From the NCBI GenBank assembly GCA_916613615.1, contig OU744731.1:52428645-52492644 (forward strand): DNA of 64,000 nucleotides, read 5' to 3'. The number at the start of each line of letters is the position of its first letter. The first letter of the stretch is position 1. A program made the position numbers and the translations under genes. This DNA comes from Steromphala cineraria. Lineage: Eukaryota > Mollusca > Gastropoda > Trochida > Trochidae. Below the pieces are notes generated by a model. That model saw nothing but the letters and a program-made list of their open reading frames with translations. It was not told the origin of the DNA and ran no database searches. Positions 11,513-23,689 of the stretch are shown in pieces.

Positions 11513-14500
11513 CAGAGCCAATGGCTCTATATTTTTTTAAAAACTCGTAAATTAATTGTTTGTGTCTATAATAGCATTTTCAGCCTTTGCTGGGCAAATA
11601 AAATAAGAAATTCTCATTCTTAGCACACAAAAAAACCAAAACAACCAGACGTCAGTTAAGTAAAAAATTAATTGTCAAGTCAAGTCACGCAATTTCATAT
11701 TATTTTGATTATTCCTAATATCTTCATTTATTCTCTATTATACTCATTATTCTACTTGTTATAATATAAATACTTGGTATAATAAACTATGGTTTATCAA
11801 CTGAAATGATGTATAAGTTTATATAAAAACTATATTTGAAGGACATTGAAAAAGATCTTAAATCTACTAATGTTTCTTCCAAAAGATTAGAAAGTTTTGA
11901 CTGGCTTATTTGGAAGTTATGATTTAAAGATTCAAGAAACATGAGGTTACATGTGAACATCAAAACAGAATTTCCAATTGCTATTCATGGATCTTTGATC
12001 TAAAATGTTGCAAATAATTTTAATAGAAATGAATTTGTATTATGGAAGTCAGTAATGCTAGACAGACAAAGCCAGAGCAAGTCTAGTCGATCGCTTACTG
12101 AGGTAGAGATAGCGAGGAAGGTTCTGTGCCGGGTTGAGTATCAGGAGCCGAACTTTGATTTGCATAATCAAACTAATAGACTAGTATTAGATATGAACAA
12201 ATATAACTGAAATGATATTGATTACTTTCTGACATAATATTTATTTAAAAAGAGTCGTTTGAATACTGATCACGTTGTCTTGAACAGAGACAAGATACTA
12301 GACATAGTCTTCATGACTGTGTAGTGATGGGAGCTTTAATAAAGTCTAGGTCCTCATTCAGCAAGTTTATTGTGACTTGAAATAAACCTATGAAATCCTA
12401 AAGGGATAATACTAATATGAATGTAGACACATTTTTATCGACATCGATTTATTCAACTTTTTATGAAGTCCACATTAGTCTTAAAGATCCTTAAATCTCA
12501 TTGCTGTATGGTTTGGAAAACATCTTGGCATTAAAGTTGGTCCTTTGAAGAGGTAGGAAGTTATATTGATAACATTTTGAATTCACAACAGAGTAACTAA
12601 GTATACCAATAATGCCTTCAGAATTTCTTTTCTCAACCATTAGCTTATATTATTCATTTCAAATCTTGTTGGGGATGTTCACGTAAACAATAAAGGGTAG
12701 CAGTTTTAAACTATCATCTATTTTCCCCATGTGTCACTACATGTAAATCCAATTTGATCAAAGGAACTTCTGTCAGCATATTTTTTGGATGACGTAAATA
12801 AGATGATTAAGTAGTGCATCATGATTATTTAAATATGGTTCACTGAAATTGACAGAGAGTACTGCTAGACCTTCGTATATTCAGTCCCTGAAAAACAATA
12901 ATTCTCAAAAACAATTATATTTTTATGTACGAAAGGAGCCTCGAAGAATTAGAAATTTCAGAGACTTATAACCTCAGCTGGGTGCTTGTTACAAGGAATC
13001 GTCAGATAAGCCACATGACTGACAGGAGAATTTATTGACCCCGTTGTTACATTCTAAACTCCCTTGGTGTAGGAGGGCAATTAAGGGGCAGTGCTTCTAT
13101 CCTGAAGGTTCCTGCTAGCCTTGTCATGGTCTCTTCTACATTATAGCATCCCTTTAGAGCAGTAGAGAGAGTGCAAGCAGATGGATCTTCAGTTAAAGTC
13201 TATATCCTCCCGTGAGGAATGAGAATCAAGTTTGTGAGGTTTACCAAAACTGGTTTGCACCTCACATTGTTGGGTGTCTTTCTCTTAGCAGTCCAATAAC
13301 AGTTCAACATCAAGTTTATACGAGCGATTGTAAATGCACACTTAAATCCTTAGCTTTATTCAGCTATGATCCAGAAATGATATCCCTTATGTGCACCCAG
13401 TTCAAATTGTTTTCATGGAAACCAGGTAAAATATTAAAAAATCAGAATAACCAACGTAGCCAAAGGCACCACTTAACAATTTGATCAAACCACATGTAAA
13501 AGATTATTGAACGGATTTTGAAATATGGCCCGGTAAGAAAAGCATTTCGGAACCATGCACGGAATAAGGGAACCACAGACGGAGCCGAAACCATGTATGT
13601 CTTCTGCAAAACTTTACGGGTGACATCACAATTTAAAAACATTTTCATTGACAGTTTTAACTAATATTCTAAATATATTAATCATATAACTGTGTACGGA
13701 AATGGCATATGTGTGAAAAATCATTGTAAATAAGGTTTTATGATGAGAGATAAAATATATACTTAAACATATCTTTAAGTAAGTTTGCTATAACTTTTAT
13801 AGAATATTGATATAGATGATAACCTACATAAGTTATATTTATGGACAATTTTGCAAACATGTACAATTTTGCATAAGCTATATCACATCACTTTTAGCTA
13901 ATCTTATTCCGTTGATGTTTTATGGATGAAGGTTGAATATTGCAGTTTCGTGTCATGAATTACTATTTAAAAATCTGTAAGAAATATTTGGTGAAAATAC
14001 GATCTTTGGGTCATGAATTGTTCTCGTTCAACCTTTTCATGGATTTTGTCCAGCAACATCTTTGACATATTGCTTTAAGGCCCAAAATGATAACGTTAAA
14101 CACATGGAATAAATAGCCATGTCCGTTTTACTTGATTACCATAAAATGATAAGTTGAGTATGTAAAAACGAAAAGGTATATTAGGTCAAACAATTATATA
14201 TAATATATCTAATCAAGTTATGATTGCTGTGGTGGTACTAAATTTAAACAAAGAAACTATTTATCTTGTGCGAAGGTTATGCGATTAACGTAATATATGA
14301 GATGTAAAACCAATTATGTTTTTTTTCAAAAAACCTTTCACCATGATATGGTTTATCAAGCAGTCTAAGGAACTAACAATGCAGGAGTTTTACCCCTACC
14401 CACTCACTAACTCACACAAGATGCTAATTAATGAGGATTGACACATTCAGAGGTCATCAAGCTGCCTCGGTCAATATGGATAACTGGTCTCAATCATTTA

Positions 14501-15670
14501 GCTGGTCACCTATACAACCCTTGTGGTATAGACTGTAGTTCACTACATATCTAAACTTGCTTTTCAAGATGTTTTATTAATGATGTAAAATCTCATCAGC
14601 TACAGTCTGATTAGCGAGTGATAGACTAAGGGAACGAGAATATACGAGAAAATATTCAATGGTCAGTACCGAGTATGGACATGTGGAGGTAATCACTATG
14701 TTAACATTACCCCCTGCCACGGTAACCCCTTACTGGCAACAGCTGTGATAGCATGGTTCACTGAAAAGAAGAGTCCCATTACGAGATTTAATCAATTTGA
14801 AAATATAGCCCTTACTTAAACCGGATATGATGTGATAACATTAGCCATCCAGTTTTATTTTCATGACTCAATTGTAACAAGTACGTTGACTGAATATGCT
14901 CTGACTATTTCTTGCATTGGCTTAAAATCTATCCTCTCTGGAATATTTGTCAAGTGATTATTTGACCCTTAAAGTGAATTATGAAGTAAGACACGCTTAC
15001 AATTATAAAGGTGATATTCAAGTTTATTATATTATTTAAATTTCTCTTCTTATAAAAAATTTCCGTTTTATAGATGTTTTTTTAAAACAATTTCGAATAT
15101 GAGACGTTATGAGATAAGCTCTCCAGTAGTAATACTACACTATTTTATTTGATTTTTGATTAATTGTTTGCAATTGTTTTACAAAACAATTTAATATCAG
15201 AGCCTTGAGATGAAAGAAATATATATGAAATGTGAAGAAGTACGTTTATGTAAGGAATAACAACACTGTATGTGATATACTTGAGTCATTTTTAGTTACT
15301 TTGGTTTGATTAAATTTAAATAAAATGTTGTATAATTTTTATAGTAAATAACGTTTGTGTTCTATAAAATGTTTAAAAATACATTTTCAAACAGATTGAC
15401 AGAAATAGTTTATAAAGTGACAAAAGTATTCATAGATATAAATATGATATGACAGTACAAAATTATGTTTAACTACTGAGACTTGCCACTATTTTCTAGA
15501 CTTAAGAAGGCTCCTTTATTTGTTTGTGCTTTAGGGTCTGGATAACAGACTAATGCAAAAACGTATCCTGGATGTAATGGTTCACGGGAAGATTTTAAAT
15601 CTGAAACAATGTTCCATTTTGATATTGACATCAAACAAACGAATTGAAGGTTATTAATAGTAAAGGTATC
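11513..15670. other. Unassigned AT-rich region
   Basis: No exon or RNA gene could be supported. It contains diverged copies (12873-12960 and 14535-14580) of dispersed sequence also found at 8355-8460. Short open frames here (for example 13212-13484) show no domain and no convincing splice context. Confidence 0.5.
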
Positions 15671-15671
15671 A

Positions 15672-15990
15672 TTTAGTAGCTGAATGCAATGGTGCATGAT
15701 AAGCAAGCTAGCCCTTCATACAAGGGACCCGCGTTTGAATCCTGATCGAGACACAAGAAATGTTTGACCTAGTCTCATGCTGTGTTGTGTCCCAGCATGG
15801 CAAGGCACTTCATCCCCATTGCACTCAATCCAACAGCTGTTAACATGGGTATTTGTCCTCCCCTAGGATTAGCGCTAAGTGCCAAATATAATTGCTTCAG
15901 GGTAATCATGTACAGGTAGAGCTACAAGCATTCTTAGGACGTGACAAAGGCGCCTTATAAGTATTTACATTATTATTATCATTATTGATA
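15672..15990 (+). mobile_element. tRNA-derived SINE
   Basis: A tRNA-like head contains a B-box-like GTTTGAATCC near 15733, as expected from GGTTCGAATCC after CpG decay. A core follows with the pattern GGCAAGGCACTTCATCCCCATTGCACTC, known from tRNA-derived SINEs of molluscs and other invertebrates (given in two parts: GGCAAGGCACTTCATC then CCCATTGCACTC). The element ends in GGCGCCTTATAAGTAT and an ATT-type tail at about 15966-15988. It is plus-oriented, with no target duplication resolved. It would be transcribed by Pol III and moved by a LINE-encoded enzyme. Confidence 0.65.
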
Positions 15991-18900
15991 CCGAATACCG
16001 GGGAAGAATACTGAAAAGATTCACATTTACAGGAATTACGTACATTACAAAAATTACACCGAGAGCCCTGGAAGAATTCATTGCTGTATAAATAAACAAG
16101 TTGAAGGTTTTCCATGACCCCACATCAATTTATATGTTTTATTCATGGTACTTAAATATAAGACCTCCTTGGTTCGATCAATAACCATTTATGTAAATGC
16201 TGTATAAGGTACCTTACATCTATATACTTAGTGCTTACTTCTTGCAATATGTATGTAGGTGACTGCATGGGTTATCTTTGTTCATGTGATTCCACGTCAG
16301 CTGCCGTAAATACGTATTTCATTTGTATCTATTTGATGAGCTGACTACAGTCGCCCTAGGGAAATAATTAAAGAAAAAACAATTGAAACACTAAGTTCTG
16401 GAGTATTTGATGATTGTTATGCTTTGGCGATCATCATCATGCTATCATGTATGAACAAAATAATGATTTTATAAAATATTAATCTGACAGGTATGAATTT
16501 AGCCAAAAGTTATACCTTAACCTTATTCGACTTGTTGCGAATGTTATTGGTCAAAGTAAGACTGCATATTAATGCTATATGTACAGTATGTAGTATTCGG
16601 GCTATTGCTCAGGAATGAAAGTTCTTTGTCAATGCTTGGAATCTATAAAGATAGAAATTACAAAGATCAAAGACCTGAATAGATGTCTACACGAAATTAT
16701 ATCTTCTACGGATATGCAAGAATGGGGAGAAGATAGCAGTCCTGAATTTTTATATTTCTATGAAAATGCCACATTTACCAAAGTACTGTTAAAGGCGGCT
16801 TCTCTGCCTTTGCGTTTTCAAGCAAACACTTATCTAGTTCTGATCTGGAATTTGAATTAAACCATAACTTTTGCAACTAAGATTTTCGTTCCTTTTGTTT
16901 CTTGTGATATATGCATGATTCACAGTTGCCATTTTTGGAGTCTATTACCAATGCTGCAACAAGGCGCAATCAGTAGAATGAATGACGAAAGTGTTTGTTT
17001 CGTGTTGACTAATCAGATTTCGGAAGTGTCGATAAAGCACAAAAAAGCTAAAATGTTTCGTAAAAATTCTGATCTTAATAATAAATTTCATTAAAAAAGA
17101 AATTTCAAAGTTTTTTTTACCGATCAATTTACTTCTCTATGATAAATTTCATTTATAACAGTGTTTCAATGTTTTTTACTGAACATCAAAATTGATATTG
17201 TTCACTCTAAGAATTTTATTTCTGATTAATAAAGTTGTATGAGTTCTCGGAATAAAAAGAGCGGTAAAATAGTTGCTAACAAAATAATAATAAGATTTTG
17301 TTTGGTAAGTTTCAAAATATATGCTTTACATGGATTCGACCTTTGATTTCGAACGAGATTATCAGTTAGCAGTTATGCACAATTTATTGGTTTTTCCAAA
17401 TTCTAAATCTATCTGTTCCGCTTCCTGCCTATAAAAGAAACGCCCCTCGCGGTCTAAGTAGGTTAGCAGCTTCCGGGGTCTTAGAATGGACACCTCTCCA
17501 ATTGATGGTTAGATTGATGAGCTTGCTGTGTACAAAAACAAAGAAGGTGACTTTAATTAGTAGTAAATACGTATTTATCATTATGATATGTATTCATCAA
17601 TCTATATATTTTCGAATTTTGTTAAAATTTTGTACAACCAATTCGTTCGGCTCGATGTTTGCTTTGTGCATATCAAAATTATTATTTTTTAATTAAAGAT
17701 CTGAAAACTCTTTTTATTTAAATGTATTTTGTCGTTGAATTGACCGCGTTACGACATAGTCGTATATAGTTTACCTTGATAAATATTTATAACAGCCATA
17801 AATCAATGTATGTCATTTCTTATGATATGTTTATTGGATAAATAATTAATAAAGCTGTCAGATAGACATAAATTTTGTTTTACAAACAAGTATTAAATGA
17901 ACAACATGATAGCTCCGAAGGTCGCTCGAAGAAATATTAATAGAAACAACTCACATCCAGGGAAACCCATTCGTGGATCTATTATTAGCTTCAATATCAC
18001 TCATGCTTGCACGTGGTTGAGATCTCATATCATTGAGTTCGTTAACCTTAAAGGGGCGTTGAGGTATAAAAGGGTCTCGTGATGTATTGAATTCTTAATG
18101 TCACTTTCGTGCCACTACTTTATCAGAATAATAGGCTTATTTCTAAAGCTTACGTATAACTTCTTTTATTTATTGTTTACGAGCTATTGACGTGTACATT
18201 GCATTAACATATACAGAAACAGCCCTTGGCATATATACTTTTAAAACACAGTAAGCAAATATATTTCTATAAAACTAGTGTCAATTAAACACAGACATGA
18301 ATATAAAACATGTTCTAAAAGCGTTAACGTAATTTTTAAACATATCTTTTCAAATGATTAATACAGCTATACGCACATAGTTCTTGCTGACCACAAAACT
18401 GTATGTATCTATATCGAAATAGACGTATTCAAAATATTTTCGGTCCATTTCTTATTCTTAACCTTTATATTTTCATAATCGAATCTTACAAACCTGTAGT
18501 TAAGGAAAGTAAAAGAAAAGATTATTTGAACATAGCAGCTCTACTTGTAAAAGGTAAAAAAATAGCTGCACAAAAAATTTTCCGTCAGAGCTGTGGGATA
18601 CATGGGGTGGAATGTTGTTTATGTTATCCCGTCTACTTAAAGACAAAAATACGAATATCGGTTCCGTATTGAATGTATTTAAGCAATATTTTAGCGATAC
18701 CCCTAGTATTCCATCGTTATTGTTGTTTAGAATATATTTATCTTAACTTAACCTTTTGAGAAGCATATATATGAACACATTTAAAGACATTTCTCTGAGT
18801 CTCATATTTGATCAAATACTCGTTTTGGAGGATATGTTCAGAGACCGAATTTCAGTTTAGTAAGTAATTATATATAAGATACGCCAAGAGAACATCGCGC

Positions 18901-21900
18901 AAGCATGTAAATATCACACTAAACAAACAAAATAAAACGACAAACTCAATGCGCCCATTCAAAGCAAAATGTTAAATTTAAATTAAAAAATAATCGGATA
19001 CTTTTCAAAAGTTTTGAAAATTTAAATAGCAGCCGGTAATAAAAAGTTGTTGAAACTGAAGAGCCCGACTTGCAAGTCGTATCATGTCAGCAATTTATAG
19101 AACCAACACTCCGTCGACTTTCAAGAATGTTCTTTAGTCCCCAGGACTTCGTTCATTGTTCGTGTCACTAAATCAAGAGCGACATTTAATATATGCACTG
19201 CCCTGATAGGTCTGTCGATAGAGTCAATTTATGAATATGGTTGGGTGTTTTTACTATTTCTGAGGAAAGACAATAATTTCATGACGAAATTTATCGTTAC
19301 TTGTATATTTTAGCAATAAACAGTATCATTGTGATTAATTATAGTGATTAATTCGAAAAAGTATATGTATATTTCAAAATATTTTGACAATGTCAAAAAC
19401 AAGTTAAACTATATTGTTCAAATTATTATCATTTGATAACAAGAGGTGATAGACCTAAACGTTTTAATAATGTGCATAAGATGCATGCATGCTCCCTGCT
19501 ATCTAACTCTTCCACGAGAATGGAATAAACGAAATCTCTTCATGTATATTCACTCGAGATGATTTTTGTCCAAAAACACATAAATCCTCAGTTCAAAAAG
19601 TAAATACCAATATACGAACATGTTTACTTCACATTGTCTGTTGCATTAAAAATGTATGTTCAAACTTGAAAATTTGAATTTGATCTACTTCTTGGCGTCA
19701 CGCGGGATTCAACGTGTTAATGATGTGGCGGTTGGCAATATCTGTTGTTAAAAATGTCAAGGACGTTTGTCGCGTCACAACAACACATTATTTTTATATC
19801 TGAAGAGAACATATTTACTCCATTGTTCCTTGAATCTACGGTAAACAACTGTCAAATCGTTTTTAGAGAGTGCAAACATATCGCCAAAGCTTTCAACAAA
19901 AAACAACTAACATTCTATTTTCTTCTCTTAGTTTTCTACGCGAGTAGCCTACACGTTTGAATCACGTTATGCGTTAGGACAGCTTTATACGAAACTATGG
20001 TATGAAAATACGCCACAATGATAATATATGGGATGTTTAGACTGCTGTTTGAATTTACATGTATACTGAATTTTAAAGAGGGATCAGATAAAAAATGATT
20101 GCAGATATTTACTGCACAGGCATATAATTTAGCATGGATAGAGACTTCGCATTTTGTATTTGGTAAAATTTTAAAGTTATCTCCATCCTTCGCTGAATAT
20201 TAAACCAATATGTATTATTTACATTGAAACACACAATTAAACGCATTATATAGTTCCTAGGTCATATACTGTCTAGTTTACATCGATCTCACGACACAAG
20301 CCAATTGTGACTTAGTTGTGATTTTACGACGCTTCAAACAAATATCGACAATATGAGTAACATAAATGTTATACACAAATCGACTGTCATTAGAATGGGT
20401 ACTTCTCTTGAATGAAAAAAATTTTTTGGAAAAGAATCATGATTCTTTTTTTTTACGCATAACCGTATGATTCGTTATTTTCTTTCTCTCTAGTCCATAA
20501 ATGCGTAGTTATGACTCATTTCGAACAATGATGTGAATGGTGCCAGCAGGTTCAGATTATCAACAAAATGGTATCGAATGCGTAGTTTTCTATTATAAGC
20601 TATTTTATTAGATCCTTCTGCGACGGTTTCTGTACACTTTTATTTTCACTTCAATTCACTTATTGTTGTTGTAAATGACGCATATTCTCTAAAAAGATAA
20701 GATGAGATTTTTTAGTTGAAAAACCCAATTTCACGATAGTTTATTTCAAACACGGCAATATGCTTGATGTTTACTTCAGGGAGAAAGCAAGCGAAACCAT
20801 TTTGGTAATATATTGCAATGAAACTTGCGAGTACCTTATCTTATCTCTCTTATCTTACCGGCTGGATTGAGCTAGCATTGGAGTACTCAACTGAATCAAG
20901 AGAACGGATTTTTTGGACAAAACTATACCGGAAAGATAACAGTTTATCTATTAGAATTATAGATAGAAAACGTATATGCATATATATAATTAAAAGATAA
21001 AAAATGACACGAAGCCAATCAAAACTCCAACATGTTTCAATAATTACAAAATGGATTTGTTACACTAATTTCCGGGATTCTGATTGGACGAGAGCGCTCA
21101 AAAACCTGCTGCCATTTCTCGATAAATGCAGAAAAATTTGCAACCATACCATGTGCATTCATTCCTTGTGACGTCACAATCACTTCACGCAATAGTTCGG
21201 TTTTGACAGTTGCGAGTTACGTTATATCTGTCTTTGCAACAGAACGTATCTTATCACTTCCCACCTGCGTTTGTAACAAGTAAATACATTCTTCTCCCTA
21301 ACATAATCCATACATTCACCGGAAAGACTGCATTTAAACAACTACGAGTCCTCAAGCTTGTTCGCTCGGCAAACGGCGGACATTTTGAACGTCGTGTGAT
21401 ATGCTAATTAGGGTTATTCCGAAAATGCGGATTCCGGTTAAAACGAATTGTGATTGCATGGGTGTCAATGGTTGCGAAAACGAAATTAAATCCTCGGCCG
21501 TTTTAGTTTATGGAGTTCTCAATTTTGATTCAACTTTGTATTGTTTCGTGTAACAAACCACAATTTCACGACATTGATGACAGATTTTTTGAAAATAATT
21601 AGGAAAAACTTTGTTAAAATGTTGATTTTGTAATTATAAGGATTGTTTTACATGTTTTGTGCCTCTATCGAAGTATAACAGCAACAAATTTTGTATAAAA
21701 TCGCTACGCTACGCTATCATCAGGGAGTCTGACAGTTATGACGTTATGATGTCACAATGAATTTGACAAAACAATGGTATGACGTCACAATACTAACCTT
21801 TTGTGCTGTATGCTAGTGTTAGTGTTAGTGTTAGTGCTAATATAATTTCAATAAATAGAGCCATATCTTTGAATCAGTTGTCATATATATATATATATAT

Positions 21901-22470
21901 TAGCCCTAGACCGAAACTCCTGTCGCCAAATGCTCTCTCTCGCACGGCGAGCCGCAAATTTGCTATCCAGTTGGGCTGAAGGTAGAGCATCTCGACCTAG
22001 TATAGTCCCTACCGTATTTAACTTAAGAAATGACTTCACAATTATTTCATGTTCATGGAGGTATAAATATAAAACTTGAATAGAAAAATCTTTGAATTAT
22101 ATATATTCACTTTTCCTCATTAATGATATGATCCATATGATATACATGTGATATCATGACTGTTGACGCACTGCTATTATCTGATTATGTTAATAACATG
22201 TGTTTCCTTGTTGAGTTGGGTGACACTTATTTGAGTAAGGGTGAGTTGTTCACATGATTAATATCATTATTCAATATTTCTTGAGAATTTATTGCTTCAC
22301 GTGTGCGGAAATAGATAACGAATTGTCATTATTGTTGATGTTCGTGGAAATTCCCCAAGAACATTGCAACGTCATGGGTTGGTTTCACACATCTTCAAGC
22401 TTAAGTGTATGTCTAATTATGTTGTTTCCTTGAAATGATGAAAACAGATAATAGGAGACAGTTGTCACCA
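15991..22470. other. Unassigned AT-rich region
   Basis: No gene recognised. Open frames at 16615-16860 and 18403-18672 start with ATG or near it but have no domain, repeat-free homology or flanking splice sites that I can support. CRE palindromes TGACGTCA occur at 21169-21176 and 21780-21787. A short GTTAGT repeat lies at 21815-21838 and an (AT)n run at about 21884-21900. A segment at 21060-21560 has short inverted ends (TTTGTTACACT / CGTGTAACAAA) and may be a degraded element. Confidence 0.45.
17428..17470 (+). promoter_or_regulatory. Possible TATA-type promoter
   Basis: CCTATAAAAG at about 17429-17438 is followed by a short GC-rich stretch, unusual in this AT-rich region, and about 70 bp later by an ATG frame (17505) with a donor-like AAG/GTGACT at about 17546. 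No downstream exon is recognised, so this is only a motif-level candidate. Confidence 0.15.
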
Positions 22471-22473
22471 AAA

Positions 22474-22553
22474 AGTAAACCTATCCTCAGTATTACCCGA
22501 TGCACTCCTATCAATATCGGAGTGAAACGGGTAATATTGAAGCTAGGTTTACT
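22474..22553. other. 80-nt near-perfect hairpin
   Basis: Arms at about 22474-22508 and 22519-22553 pair over about 35 positions with four mismatches and one G-U pair, around a 10-nt loop (TATCAATATC). The outer arm AGTAAACCTA pairs with TAGGTTTACT and the inner CACTCC with GGAGTG. Size and shape would suit a microRNA-like precursor or a very short inverted-repeat element; the sequence alone does not decide. Confidence 0.6.
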
Positions 22554-22717
22554 CAGACTGCAAAAAATATTGAATACATTGTGTATATATAAAGGATATT
22601 TGTTTCTTGTATGATATCATGTTCGACAATAAAAATAACAGAAAATCGATTCTTTCTCGAATTGACAGACGTACATACGGAAGCGTATTAGTGTCACGGT
22701 GAAAAATATTTAAGAAC

Positions 22718-23147
22718 TATCTCCTACGTAGGAGATACTATCTCCTACGTAGGAGATACTATCTCCTTCGTAGGACTTAGTATCCCCTACGTAGGACTTA
22801 GTATCTCCTACGTAAGAGATAGTTTCTCCTACGTAGGAGATAGTATCTCCTACGTAGGACTTAATAACCTAATACTTACTATCTCCTACGTAGGACTTAT
22901 TATCTCCTTCGTAGGAGATAGTATCTCCTACGTAGGAGATAGTATCTCCTACGTAGGACATAGTATCTTCTACGTAGGACATAGTAACTCCTACGTAGGA
23001 CATAGTATCTCCAACGTAGGACTTAGTATCTCCTACGTAGGACATAGTATCTCCTACGTAGGAGATAGCATCTCCTACGTAGGACTAGGTATCTTCTACG
23101 TAGGAAATAGTAACTCCTACGTAGGACATAGTATCTCCTACGCATAA
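22718..23147. repeat. Palindromic 21-bp tandem repeat, about 20 units
   Basis: Successive cores of the type TCCTACGTAGGA occur at about 22721, 22742, 22763, 22784, 22805, 22826, 22847, then from 22882 every 21-22 bp to 23134. The best units form a 20-bp perfect palindrome, TATCTCCTACGTAGGAGATA. One degenerate unit lies near 22868. Variation is concentrated between cores (GATA, CTTA, CATA), while the central TACGTAGG is kept in nearly all units. The spacing equals two turns of B-DNA. Confidence 0.95.
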
Positions 23148-23329
23148 CCTTGAGTTTTTTGTGCTTGCTCTCTACTCTCTAGGGGCACTATAGCAGCACA
23201 GAAAAGTAAAGGCTCTGCAGCAAGGCATAAAATGACAGTTGGAAACTGGCGTTTTAGGCTCTGCGTAGGAAGATGGGCTTGAGACCGCAAATACTAACCT
23301 TTTGTCTAAAATCTTTCTCTTCGTTTCAG

Positions 23330-23398
23330 GTTGTTTCAAGTTCACCACCACTCAAAAGTTCACGACCACTCATGGGCTCTTCGAGGACTTCAAAATGA
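23330..23398 (+). CDS. Possible terminal exon, 22 codons
   Basis: A textbook acceptor region is present: branch-point sequence TACTAAC at 23292-23298, a pyrimidine-rich tract and TTCGTTTCAG ending at 23329. The next 66 nt are open (starting VVSSSPPLKSSRPLMG) and end at TGA 23396-23398. The peptide is Ser/Pro rich and matches nothing I recognise. No upstream partner exon was identified. It could be a 3' exon of an unseen gene or a chance acceptor just upstream of the large array. Confidence 0.22.
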   Translation, partial: VVSSSPPLKSSRPLMGSSRTSK

Positions 23399-23689
23399 GA
23401 TGTACAGTGTCTGTATTATAATTTCATTATGGGCCACATTTTTCACGCTCGATTGTCTATATTCACTGCACCTATCAACATTCCTATTTCATTGATAATC
23501 GTATTTTCCCCTAATATTGGGTCATGTGATAACTCGGTGTTTAACTGACTTTTTGTAGCTTTTGTCTGAATATTTGCGATTATGCCAAAATTTGGCTCCT
23601 GAATTGCCGTAGCTTTGTGTTTGTTTAATCTATGATAACTTACTGTACATATGAAATAGATAGTTATTCAAACAGAAAGCAAGTCTGGC

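Noticed and set aside
16615..16860. 81-codon ATG frame
   Set aside because: Residue mix looks more protein-like than most, but no family, signal or neighbouring exon could be supported.
21057..21557. Possible element bounded by TTTGTTACACT / CGTGTAACAAA
   Set aside because: The inverted ends are only about ten bases and imperfect, with no target duplication seen.
21957..22015. Possible tRNA head (AGTTGGGCTGAAGGTAGAGC)
   Set aside because: Only an A-box-like resemblance; no acceptor stem, anticodon arm or B box could be folded.
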